A DNA stretch of 64,000 nucleotides, from NCBI RefSeq assembly GCF_040954645.1, contig NC_092806.1, positions 132,331,151 through 132,395,150 of the forward strand, given 5' to 3'. The stretch is from Diabrotica undecimpunctata (lineage: Eukaryota; Arthropoda; Insecta; Coleoptera; Chrysomelidae). Each line of letters opens with the position of its first letter. The stretch's first letter is position 1. Positions 33,453-44,054 of the stretch are shown here, in pieces. The position numbers were made by a program, and so were the translations under genes. The notes under the pieces were generated by a model that was given only the letters and a program-made list of their open reading frames with translations, made no database searches and was not told the origin of the DNA.

Positions 33453-35365
33453 CTGATGCAGCAAACAAGAACCCGAGAAAAAGAACAAAAATATAAAGAT
33501 CTCAGAAGAGAAGAGAAGTACACCCATCGGAGAAAAAAGCGAACTTATGAAAATAGAATATTGGAAGAACTTGAGGCATTAAAAAAGGGAAATCAAACAA
33601 GAAAATTCTATAAAAATCTAAATAAAGCAAGAAAAGAATTTAAACCAAGGATCGGACTATGTAAGGATAAGGAGGGGCATATACTCAATACAAAAGAGGA
33701 AGTATTGAAAAGGTGGGTGGAACACTATAAAGAACTGCTTACTATGGAAGTAGAAGATCCAAATCAACCACCCCCAGGAGCAAACAACAATACACCATTG
33801 GAGCCTCCATCAATTCAGGAAGTACGGGATGCAATAAAACACCTAAAAAATAATAAATCTCCTGAAAGTGATGGTATACCCGCGGAACTTATTAAATGTG
33901 GAGGTGCTACTCTGACTAATCATATATATAAATTCATACTGAGAGCCTGGTATGAGGAACAAATCCCAGAAGAGTGGTGTATTGGGATCGTTTGCCCGCT
34001 ACACAAAAAGGGCGATGAATTAGAATGTAGAAACTATAGGGGAATAACCTTCCTTAATACAGCATACAAAATATTTTCGAGTATTTTATATGGTCGCCTG
34101 AGTGAATATTCAGAGGAGCTTCTTGGCGAATATCAAAGTGGTTTTAGGCCTGGTCGATCAACAACAGACCAGATCTTTGTGCTAAGGCAAATACTGGAAA
34201 AAAACCAATAAATTCAATATCGACACATACCATCTTTTCGTAGATTTTAAATCGGCCTATGATAGTGTCCTAAGAAATAAATTGTATGAAGCCAGGGATG
34301 AATTCCACATCCCCGATAAACTGATAAGATTGGTTAAGGCTACAATGCGTAAAGTTGTTTGCAAAGTCGAAATACAGGGCGAACAATCACAGGCATTTGA
34401 AACGCATGTTGGGCTGCGACAGGGAGATGCGCTGGCGTGTCTCCTTTTCAACATAGCTTTGGAGAAGGCATTAAGGGATGCCCAAATAGACAGCAGAGGA
34501 AACATTTTTAATAAATCATCCCAAATTTTGACATATGCAGATGATGTTGATCTAGTTGCCCACACAACACGCAAGCTAGAAGAAATGTATACCACCTTGT
34601 CAAACGCCTCAAAAAATATGGGCCTGCAAGTAAATGAAAATAAAACTAAGATAATGGCATCAACACCCAACAATAGAGCCAGAAACATCGGCCACCAATT
34701 CACGGTTGATAATTCTACCTTTGAAGTGGTGGACAAATTCACATACTTAGGCTCCCTGATCACCAAGGAGAACGTCATGACGGAAGAAATCAAGCGAAGA
34801 ATAATCCTAGCAAACAAATGCTATTTTGGACTGAGTAGACATATGAGAAGCAGAAACTTAAGCCAAAAAACAAAAATAACCATATACAAAACCCTTATAC
34901 AACCAGTGTTGACATATGGGTCGGAGACATGGACCATTTCCAAGGCAGATGAAAATCTCCTGCTTATATTTGAACGAAGGATCCTGAGAAGAATATTTGG
35001 TGGCATCTGTGAAAATGGTGTTTGGAGAAGGAGGTACAACTACGAGATATATCACAGATATACACATATATTCGGTGGTAAAGACGTAGTGTCCTTTATA
35101 AAAATAGGAAGACTAAGATGGACAGGACATCTGGCAAGATCACAGCAGAACAACCCTTCTAGAAGAATCCTTATGTCACAATCTGTGGGAAGTAGAAATA
35201 GGGGTAGACCAAAACTCAGATGGAGGGATGGTGTAGATGAGGATGGTAGACAAATAGGCGCAGCAAACTGGCAACAGTTGGCAATGGATAGAACTGACTG
35301 GCGCAATAGACTTGGGAAGGTCGAGGCTCTTTTATAGGGCTGTAGCACCAATGATGATGATGATG
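33453..35365 (+). mobile_element. Young 5'-truncated LINE with 13 bp target duplication
   Basis: Bounded by ACGATTAGTACGT at 33440-33452 and 35366-35378. The body is almost open. 33456-34211 gives a coiled basic N-part, NNKSPESDGIPAELIKCGG, NYRGITFLNTAYKIFS and GEYQSGFRPGRSTTDQ. Then one frameshift at a seven-A run (34198-34204), and 34220-35337 gives HLFVDFKSAYDSVLRN, HVGLRQGDALACLLFN, LTYADDVDLVAHTTRKLEE (YADD 34534-34545), TYGSETWTISKADENLLLIF and GRPKLRWRDGVDEDGRQ. It ends in a (GAT)n tail. The endonuclease is absent through truncation. RTE-like insect endonuclease-RT group. Confidence 0.95.
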
Positions 35366-35378
35366 ACGATTAGTACGT

Positions 35379-37013
35379 GTCATGCTTTTGTCCCTGTTTA
35401 TCATTTTTATTATCCTCTTCAGCGCTTGTGGTTGTTGTTATTTTGTTGTACAAAGCTTGTTACTATCTGTTTTTGTTCGTGCTAAATAAATAATTATTTC
35501 CTAAATTAAAAAAATAATAATAAAAAGAAAACAATATAATGAAACAAAAACTATTTATTCTTAGTTAGAAAATAAATTAAACACAATATATCTATTCTAG
35601 CTTAAAATTTTGGGTAATTTGTAAAGTTTTATTTTATATACTATTTAGTTTGTTTACTATTAATATTGGCTATAAATACGTGTGCTTGGTTGTATAGTAA
35701 TTTCCAGCCACTTCGAGTCTGTCAAAAAGTAACTAACTTCGCAAAAAAATAATTACTAAATTCACTAGACACTTCGGACTGGAGATAGCGAACCGAGTAT
35801 AACACGGATTTCTTTGTGAGCTGCTTTGACTTGTTTTTTCTTTAGTTTCGCTTGAAATATTAAAAACTAAATAGATCCTCCCTTATACTTTTTGTTTTTG
35901 TGGGTAACGTTAACAATATTTTCCGGGGAAGCAACTCTGTTTTTCTTTTATTTTTCTCTAATGGTATATTAAGGTTCTTTGTTTCTACAATGATATTTAA
36001 AGCTGCACTGGTAAGATTTTATAAAGAGTGTCTCAAAAGAAAAAGGGTTTCTGAACAACATAAATAAAAAAGGCCTGAAATAAATGGACACATCAGAATG
36101 CAAACATATTTATACGAGATACAAATTTTATTTAAAAGAATACCACTGAAGGTTTTACTTTAAACACCGAATCAGATGTTATAATAAACTACAAGGCTTA
36201 CCTGAACAATGGCATGTGGCCAAGAAGAGAAGGTCAAGAAGATCCAAATATCCAGAGGTTACAAATCCTTGTCAACCAAAATAACAAATAACTTTACCAA
36301 ATTGATTATTAATTAAATAATTCGTTGAATGATTTCTGATTTTCTATAATCCTCAAAGAGATTCATAGGACATAGCACGGTCTTCATGAAGTTCAAATCA
36401 AAATTGACCAAAAATTGACACTCGACAGATAGCAATTTATACCTAAAGCCCACTTCATAACTGATTTCATTTGATTTCGTTATATAATATGGCTTGATAG
36501 CACCGAATATCAAAGACACTATAACAATTTCACGTTTCTAATTGATTAGGCCAGTACTTGTGAGTACAGAAACATTATGACTACTTGGAAAGTTAATTAA
36601 TTATTAATATTTTATTAATTTTATACTTTTGATCGATTCGTTAGAGAAAATAAATTGTAATAATCTAATGATAAAAACTATTCATAGTTGCTTAACTTCG
36701 TTTAACCCGTAACAAGCTTATCCTGGAATGTTGTTTGTTAACTGGAGTGCAGCATAGATGGAAGTGTGGTTCAGATGATATTTTGAGACGGGGGAGAGAC
36801 AATCGAACCATTTAGCTTTTTATTTGGGACCTTTTCCAGTTTAAGGTGCAGTGTCTCTTGTAAGATTGTGGCATGCGTTCGACGTAAGCAGCAGTCACAA
36901 TCGCTGAGCTGTCTACTCGTCAAATGGTAACTTTATACAAGAAGTCTGTTTTATGTGTTCGACGCAGAGAATTGCATGCGTGTGCTATATCGACTACATA
37001 TGAATGTAGTGAT
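35379..37013. other. No gene recognised
   Basis: AT-rich spacer. Between 36840 and 37040 the words GCATGCG and TTCGAC(G) recur in a GC-richer patch that ends in the palindrome at 37014-37038. No coding trace. Confidence 0.4.
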
Positions 37014-37038
37014 GACGCATGCAGCGACTGCATGCGTC
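37014..37038. repeat. Hairpin with perfect 11 bp arms
   Basis: GACGCATGCAG at 37014-37024 and its exact complement at 37028-37038 around CGA. A smaller hairpin, CTACAT/ATGTAG, lies just upstream. Confidence 0.9.
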
Positions 37039-37155
37039 TAATCCACGAAATACTAAAAATTGGCCGTTTATAGGTTATCGATATGTGTTCTGTAGAAGGT
37101 AGAATTTTTTGATTATAGTATAAAACTTTAAATTTATATTGTTGTTATTTTAAAA

Positions 37156-37290
37156 ATGCAAGCGTAACAACGATTCATAGAGCTAGTTTCTGAGAGAATA
37201 GAACTTTAGAATGCAGCACATAATGATTACAGCGATGTAAATAAGAGAACCACTGTATGGGAAATAATATCAGCATTTGAAAACAAAACA
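37156..37290 (+). pseudogene. MADF-domain-like fragment
   Basis: A broken frame reads RFIELVSERIEL, a stop, then NAAHNDYSDVNKRTTVWEII and SAF. The pattern FI.LV..RP.LWD..H.DY......K...W..I is that of MADF (Adf-1-type) DNA-binding domains, which occur in host factors and in the accessory protein of PIF/Harbinger transposons. In this setting a transposon origin is likelier. No Harbinger transposase is visible. Confidence 0.5.
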
Positions 37291-37312
37291 GCTGTTTACA
37301 TAAATTATAAAT

Positions 37313-37620
37313 CTTCTTCTTCTTCTTCAGATGCAAATCCACTAATGGATGTTAGCGATCACATTTTCCATTAATTCTCTATTTCTTGCAATATGTATCA
37401 GAGATTGTATGTCGTTAATTCCTGTCCATTGCCTTATGTTTCGGAGCCTGGACATTTTCTTGCGTCCCATTCCTCTCTTGCCTTCAATTTTACCCTCGAT
37501 TATAAGTTGGAAAAACTGGCATTTCTCATTTCGCATGATGTGACCAAGATACGCCGTTTTCCTTTTCTTGATGGTTTCGAAAAGTTGGCGTTCTTGGTTT
37601 ATTCTTTTAAGGACATCTAT
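37313..37620 (-). mobile_element. 308 bp LINE 3' end with 13 bp target duplication
   Basis: ATAAATTATAAAT flanks both sides (37300-37312 and 37621-37633). On the minus strand it reads KRKTAYLGHIMRNEKCQFFQ, GKIEGKRGMGRKKMSRLRNI and RQWTGINDIQSLIHIARNRE, ending in a stop and a (GAA)n tail. It is the same kind of LINE tail as at 26340-26527, but a different copy. It inserted just downstream of the MADF-like fragment. Confidence 0.93.
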
Positions 37621-37633
37621 ATAAATTATAAAT

Positions 37634-38663
37634 ATATAAATTTTAATTGAGCCTCTCAAAAAATCAAAATACTGAGGATAATATATTGTAGATCATAAAT
37701 TAATCATTCTGGATCTTTAACTCTTTGCATAAATTTCGTGCGTTAGTAGCTTGCAACTACTTCTAGCGTTAAACGCAAGCGTCAGTCGCATAAGAGAGAC
37801 TGAACCTAAAAAAAAATATACTAACCTTCAAGATCTAAACCTCTGTTGTTCTTTTAATAATGTTGTGAAAGTATTTATTTTGTTAGTTACCACATTGTGT
37901 TAAGTATTATAATGTTGATCAGAAGATTTATGCTTCCATATTTGGATGGATTATACTTATCTCCTTTTTTTTCCCTTAACCAGTAACGTGCAGTCTGTGA
38001 GACTGATTAGATTTAAAATTTCTCATTATCTTAATAATGGATTAGTTTCTTAAGATGTCACTTTATCGATTCCTCGAATGATCTGCTTATTACAAGATTT
38101 TTACAATCATTATGTGACTTAGTTTTAAACTACAAATATATTTACTTTAAATTCAGTTTATCAGACTACACGCTTCTGTTTGTGTTTTTTTTTTAACACA
38201 AAAATATTTTTTTGTGTTCTTTCTATAGTTAACTTTTAGTGAAATTTATTTTCTATTTCTATAGTTTCTATAGTTAAATTTAGTTCGTGAAAATTTTTAG
38301 CGAACAATATAAAATCCACGTATACGCTTCGGCTTCGGGGAAGCATCGCTAGAATTCTTGTAAAATTAGAAGCAACAGAAGCAAATATGGCAAATATACG
38401 CTCAAATTATTGATAAATCAGAAGCAACAGAAGCAAATGTTCTAAAAAATTGTTAATTTGGTGTTATATAAACGCAAAGCATGTTTTTTGTGTCGTTATT
38501 CATTCATGAAGAAATATTTTTATGTTTAAAATCAAACTGCCTGCAATGCTCCAAACCACCTGAGTCTACTTGTATAAGTAAGTTTAGGGATTGTTACTGC
38601 TTTTATCCTTTTAGTTGCTGGAATTTAAGATATATTATTTAGTTTATGTTTACAGAATAAAGC
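37634..38663. other. No gene recognised
   Basis: AT-rich. A short direct repeat, AGAAGCAACAGAAGCAAAT, occurs twice near 38366 and 38419. A small GC-richer patch (CGCTTCGGCTTCGGGGAAGC) lies at about 38326-38345. Confidence 0.4.
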
Positions 38664-38770
38664 ATGAGATTACCAGTACGGTTTTAGAAAAGGAAGATCC
38701 ACGATAGAAGCTATACATACGCTCAAACACGTGATAGAGAAAACATACGAGAGTACGTTAAGAATAATTT
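38664..38770 (+). pseudogene. Short LINE reverse transcriptase fragment
   Basis: A single block, YQYGFRKGRSTIEAIHTLKH followed by VIEKTYES, corresponds to the QYGFR.GRST segment of LINE reverse transcriptases. Nothing recognisable continues on either side. Confidence 0.65.
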
Positions 38771-39039
38771 TTCTTTAGAATCAATGGTGATATATTTAGA
38801 CATTATCATACTTACATCTCACCCAGCACAAAGACGCTAGCTTTATTTATTTGGATTTCTTTTGTTACAGATCGTATACTATCACAAACCAATCAATCTC
38901 GAGGAGCTAGAATGGTAAAATCCGTTCTGCAACCAAAGTCGCAGAATTCGTTCTTGCAAGAATATCGAGACAGAATCTCCTGTGGATCAAAAGCTACATA
39001 CAGAACCGGTCCAATGTAGTGTAAATATTAAGCAAGATA

Positions 39040-41190
39040 TTATCAATGCAGATGAAAACGTTTTCAAAAAACAATGCAATGTTTTCCTGTGGTTGAAAGT
39101 TCTCTAAATTTCTTAGTCCAAGAGGATGGTTCTTTGCAATTGGAAATGAATACCCCTGGACTTATTGGTGACAAAAGGTATACTTCAGGTTCAAGTAAAC
39201 AAATTTTGGAAAACATCGAGATAGATTTAAATGAAGGAACCAACACTGATGCAAATGTTGTAACTATACATCATGATCCGACCAATGCTAATAGTTCGAT
39301 TGTAATTTCTGAAGAAAATGATGACGTGAGTGATGCTTTTAATTCAAGTGAACAAATCTTGGAAAACATTGGTACAGATGATCCTATCAATTCTGATAGT
39401 TCCATGGAAAGTTCTTTAGACAATATAAGAAAGCGAGCACGAAAAGGGAAACCAGGAAAGAGAGAGTGGATCCAAAAGCCAAACAAAGATAAGAGAATGA
39501 GAGGACAAAATTACTTGGGAAGAGAAGGAAATTCGTTTACTATTGGGCAAGAAGCAAGAAAATTAAAAGTACATTGTGGTTGCAAAAAAGGTAAACTTGG
39601 AAAGAAACTCAAATGCGCTTTGTTTGATAAATACAAAAGACAAAAAATATTTGCTCAGTTTTGGGGTATGAATTGGGATGAAAAAAAAATGTTTGTTGCT
39701 CAATCTGTGAATATTGTTAGCGTCAAGGAGAGAAAGGGTAAAAACAAGAAAAAATTTAGAAGACAGACTACTTATGAATACTACCTAAAACTTAGTACAG
39801 CTGAAGAAAAGTACAAAGTTTGTAAGGAACTTTTTTTAAATATTTTGGCAATTGAAGAGAGGTGCGTATTTCACTGGGTAGGAAAGTGCAAAAACTCTTT
39901 GAATAGTACAAGGGAGTCCGAAACAGAAGAGGAAGAAGCTTCTGCTTTGGATTCTTCACAAGCCAACAAAGAAAAAAAATGTTCAGGCTCAACCTAAAGC
40001 TGTCTCAAATAAAGCTGAGGATTCTAGAAAATGTATTAATAATTTTTTGAATGCTCTTCCCAAAGTAAAGTCGCATTATTGTCGAAAATCAACAAAAAAG
40101 TTATATTTGGAACCAATGTTGTCTTCAAAGGCAGCTCTTTATCGTGAATATAAAACATACTGCAATGAAATATATCAAAAACCGGCTTCATCTTTCACTT
40201 TTGATGATGTTTTTGAGAGCAAAAATGTATCATTGTTTAGTCCTCGAAAAGATCAATGTGATCTTTGCTCCGCTTAGAAATTAGAAAATGAAAGTGAAGA
40301 AAATTATGTGATACACCAAAATAACAAGACACTAGCTAGGAATGAAAAAAATGCAGATAAATTCTCTGACAACGGTAAAATTGTATTAACAATGGACTTA
40401 CAAGCAGTACTTTTGTATCCCGTATTAAAGGCATCAGCACTCTATTACAGAACCAAGCTAAAAGTCCACAATTTTACAATATTCGATATAAAATTGTCTG
40501 AAGGATATTGTTTTTTGTGGAATAAGAGTGAAGGAGGACTAAATGCTGACGAATTCTCTTCTATAATATTTCATTTAATCTGTACAAAACTTTGTACAGA
40601 TTAGTCACCACCCGTGAACGAAATAATCATTTTTAGTGACGGTTGTACTTACCAGAATAGGAATTCAATTTTGGCAAATACATTCTTGCTCGCGCTTGTC
40701 AAAACAGGAATAAAAATTACCCAAAAAATTTTAGAAAAGGGCCATACACAAATGGAATGGCCACTATTGAGAGAAAATTACAGAACCGAGAAATTTATTC
40801 TCCAAGTAAATACATAGAAATATGTAGAACTGCCAGAATCAAACCGAAACCATATAATGTTGAATTGCTTGAGTATACTTTTTTAAGAAATTTAGCAGTT
40901 TGAACTATGTCTTGTCTCTGAGACCGGGTAACAAAGCAGGCGATCCTGTGGTGACAGACATAAAATGTATTCAATATTGCCCAAATGGGGAGCTAAAGGT
41001 AAAGACAAGCTATGAAGATCAATATTGTAATATTCCTCGCAGAATTAAAGTGCCTCTTGTAGAAGACTTGGAACGAATCATACCTTTATATTAAAACAAA
41101 CCGAAGATTACAGCTATAGAATTTAGACACGTGCAAGAAATGAAACATGTCCTTTTAAAAGAGGTGCACAATTTCTATGATTCATTACCA
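39040..41190 (+). pseudogene. Unclassified transposase-like protein, DDE-type motifs (broken)
   Basis: The first long frame (39074-39997) has an acidic N-part in which SSKQILENIEIDLNEGTN and SSEQILENIGTDDPIN form an internal repeat, then a basic stretch and a Cys block (VHCGCKKGKLGKKLKC) before IFAQFWGMNWDEKKMFVAQS. After a shift at an eight-A run (39972-39979) it reads NALPKVKSHYCRKSTKKLYL, KDQCDLCSA, stop, VLTMDLQAVLLYPVLKAS, HNFTIFDIKLSEGYCFLW, stop, NEIIIFSDGCTYQNRNSI, and LEKGHTQMEW. MDLQ, SDGC.YQNRN and GHTQME are plausible D, D and E positions. This family is widespread in insects as unnamed proteins. I infer a transposon origin. At least five lesions. Confidence 0.7.
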
Positions 41191-42252
41191 CACGAGTAAA
41201 ATAAATTCTTTCCTACGGCTACAGAACACAATCATTATATTTTATTAGTTTTTTTTTGTACTAAATACTTTGTAATAATTTCTTAATAAATGTATTTAAT
41301 GTGATGTTGAGGCTGGCTTCTTTAATTTTGATATCTGAAAATATCGTAAGTCAGGTAATTTCTAGAATTTTGTTATCTGAAAAAGTCGTAAGTCCAAAAA
41401 ATCTGGTTTTCTCCATAATGCCTACTCATTAAGATTTTTTTAATATCAATTTCATTGTATTAGTTTAAAAACTAATATGGTACCAAACAGTTTTTCATTA
41501 AAACAAATATTGGTCAAACTAACCAGTTTTTTGTTCCTCCTGTATACTTTCTAAAAACTTACTTAAAACTTTCTCATTCTAGTCCATCGATATGTTAGTC
41601 TGACAAACTGTACCATACCGTTTGTATTATATTTTTCACCTTCCCGATTAAGAACTAAGGTATGATTAGGATTGTTTTCGTTTGTTTTCAATACAAGAAA
41701 ACAATATAGTTTGTTTATATTTTAAAATTTATCTCCAATTTAAAGGCTAAATCGTTAAATAAAAATATTAAATTATAATTGTTAAGATACTTAATAAACT
41801 TAATAAAAACAGATGCAAAAGGAAACAGTTTTAAAATATTATTTTCAAAGATACCATCGAGTCCACTCCTGAACCAAACAAAAGAATAAGAAACGAAATA
41901 ACATAATTTGAAATGGATTCTGATTGAAACGTTTCTTCTTACTCGAGAGTGATTTATTTACTAATATTTTATGTTCTCTTCGTCTCGTTGAGAGCTCTAA
42001 ATCAGCTACGTTCAAAGTTGAACCTAAGGCGTACTCACATCTAAACGCAAAGGGAGCATGACGACAGGAATTGTTAATTTTTTTATTGCACTTATATTAA
42101 TTGGAAATTAGTAACTTGATTCAATACCTAATAAATATTTTTTTTATTTTCGTGATAATATTTATTTTTTACTTCAAAAATATTTTATATGTGGTTTGTC
42201 TATTTGGTATATACTGCAATTTAATATAATTAAATATTCAGTTTTAGTGCTA
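41191..42252. other. Spacer with a 42 bp dimer
   Basis: 41332-41373 and 41374-41415 form a diverged tandem pair, each with TATCTGAAAA followed by TCGTAAGTC. The rest is AT-rich without ORFs. Confidence 0.45.
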
Positions 42253-42370
42253 ACGTATGGTCCTAAAGTTTTCGGAAAAATTTCAAAAGCATATAACTCT
42301 GACCACAATAATCTTATATTTTTATTAAATTATTCAACAATTTAACTTAACTATATTCTGAATATTGAAA

Positions 42371-42474
42371 GAACGATTTCCAAAGTGGAAATTGAAACGT
42401 CAGTAAACGTATTTTAATCTTTAATTGTGGCTTATTCCCATTTAAAATTCCCATAAATTTAAATAGTAATTAAT
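42371..42474 (+). repeat. Dispersed repeat inside the Tc1-like element
   Basis: Second copy of the 21743-21828 repeat, sharing GAACGATTTCC, AAGTGGAAATTGAAAC and GTGGCTTATTCCCATTTAAA, with 17 extra bases before AAATAGTAATTA. It overlaps the transposase stop codon. Confidence 0.8.
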
Positions 42475-43531
42475 TAAAACTATCCTTATTATAAATCAAA
42501 ATTAAAATGACAGACAAGGGACCATTATTTTCGATTTGCCTAATAATTCCCCTGACACGTTGCATCATCCTTTGGACAACCTCGGCGTCAATTTCTCTAA
42601 TTTTTGTATATATGCGGCGTCTTAACTGTTCCTGATTTTGTGCTTCCCATCCGTTATTATAGACTTTCCGACTTAATATTGCCCAGAACTCTTTAATTGG
42701 ACGAGCCTGAGGTAGGTTGTGGGGATTGTCTGCTTTCGGTACAAAGGTAATGTTGTTAGTTTCGTACCAGTTCCTTGTGATCCTCGCGTAATGACATAAA
42801 GCAAGATCTGGCCAAAAGACTATTTGATCATTTGCATGATGTGTGTTCACAAACTGAAGCAATTTAGAGAGAAATCTTTGAATATAAATATTTGCGTTTA
42901 AGGCTTCGCAACGAACAACACCAATGTAGGGCTGTGAGATAAAGCCGGCCTCAGAAATTGCACACCATACCAAAATTTTGTCCTCAAATTTTTTCTTACT
43001 TTTGAATTTTATTTCATCAGGTACATTTTCGTAATCGTTCGTGTAAAACCCATCGTTACCCTTCATCTCAGAGTTGGACAAAGTAAAATATTTTTCATCG
43101 TCCATCACGATCAACTTGTTGACGAAATGCACTCGCCTTAACGCGCGGCAACATCTCGGAATTCTCTCTAATTGATCCTCTGTGTATTTTGGAGCTTTCC
43201 TTCTTTTCCGGTAGATAATATTGTTACTCGATAGGGTCCTGTATACTGTAGTCTTTCCAACATGAAATCTTCTGGCCAGTTTTCGCTGTGAGACCCCAAT
43301 TTTGTTCCTAGCTGCTTCAATCAGTCTTGCCTCTCTTATATGGTTCAAAATCCACGGTCGGCCACTTTGACGCAAGTTAACACATGGTATCCCTTCTTCA
43401 CATTCTCTGATTGTGCGATAAATTGTCGATTTGCTTATGTTTTGATCTCGATAAATATTAACAATATCTCGTTTCGACATTCGCCCAACCATATTATAAA
43501 CACCTCGACGAATATCAATTTTATAAGACAT
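42470..43531 (-). CDS. Tc1-like transposase, complete ORF
   Basis: Cut-and-paste transposase of 353 residues from the ATG at 43531 (MSYKIDIRRG). The frame stays open 35 codons further upstream into the terminal repeat, with alternative ATGs at 43624, 43603 and 43540; I chose 43531 for normal family length. Two helix-turn-helix segments are seen: SKRDIVNIYRDQNISKSTIY and GVSQRKLARRFHVGKTTVYR, with the Tc1-type GRPW linker between. Catalytic candidates: VMDDEKYF (first Asp), VFWPDLALCHYA (second Asp) and RPIKEFWAIL (Glu), 38 residues after the second Asp by my count. No stop or frameshift. The last few residues run into the dispersed repeat, so the natural C-terminus could be altered. Whether it is active cannot be told. 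Confidence 0.93.
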   Translation of the reverse strand: MSYKIDIRRGVYNMVGRMSKRDIVNIYRDQNISKSTIYRTIRECEEGIPCVNLRQSGRPWILNHIREARLIEAARNKIGVSQRKLARRFHVGKTTVYRTLSSNNIIYRKRRKAPKYTEDQLERIPRCCRALRRVHFVNKLIVMDDEKYFTLSNSEMKGNDGFYTNDYENVPDEIKFKSKKKFEDKILVWCAISEAGFISQPYIGVVRCEALNANIYIQRFLSKLLQFVNTHHANDQIVFWPDLALCHYARITRNWYETNNITFVPKADNPHNLPQARPIKEFWAILSRKVYNNGWEAQNQEQLRRRIYTKIREIDAEVVQRMMQRVRGIIRQIENNGPLSVILILIYNKDSFN

Positions 43532-43681
43532 TTTGCAGAGCATAAACCAAAATATTCTGCTTTGTTTATTAAACTTCAATAACTGATGACATTTAAATTC
43601 CATGGCCTTCTTTGTTAAATGCATTTTGCTGCTCAATCAGAGCAGGTGAAATTTTTCCCAAAACTTTAGGACCATACGTTA

Positions 43682-44054
43682 CTATATTTATTTATTTACA
43701 ATGCTTTACAATTACCATTAACATTAATTTATATAAAATGCATTTAATATTTCTTCTACAGTTTTTCCATACATTTCCTTCCATCATTATTTTGTCTGGG
43801 TTTGTTAAAAATGCCAAGAATTGCAGACTACTGGAGCAATGTTGAAATTTTCATTAATAATTTTACAAAGAAGGTTAAGTCAAGGAATAGATTTGAGATT
43901 TTGTTAAGGATGATAAATTTTGCTAATAATTCGTTGGCTGATTAATCTGATAAATTATACAAATTCAAACCCCCAATATAAATTTTAGTGCGTAGTTTTA
44001 ATTCATTAATATATTCCAAACAAATACATCTGCACTGATGAGACACTCTTCTTT
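43682..44054. other. No gene recognised
   Basis: AT-rich, no feature supported. Confidence 0.4.

Larger units (their letters stand above)
42253..43679 (-). mobile_element. Tc1-like element with intact transposase ORF
   Basis: Ends begin ACGTATGGTCCTAAAGTTTT on both sides in inverted orientation (about 33 bp with one or two differences) and are flanked by TA (42251-42252 and 43680-43681). The 1427 bp element holds a single uninterrupted transposase gene on the minus strand. Dimensions, TA duplication and termini all fit a complete autonomous Tc1/mariner-superfamily transposon. A dispersed repeat (42371-42474) is embedded in its 3' part. Confidence 0.93.

Noticed and set aside
34257..34817. 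186-codon minus-strand ORF
   Set aside because: Antisense of the LINE RT (YADD at 34534-34545).
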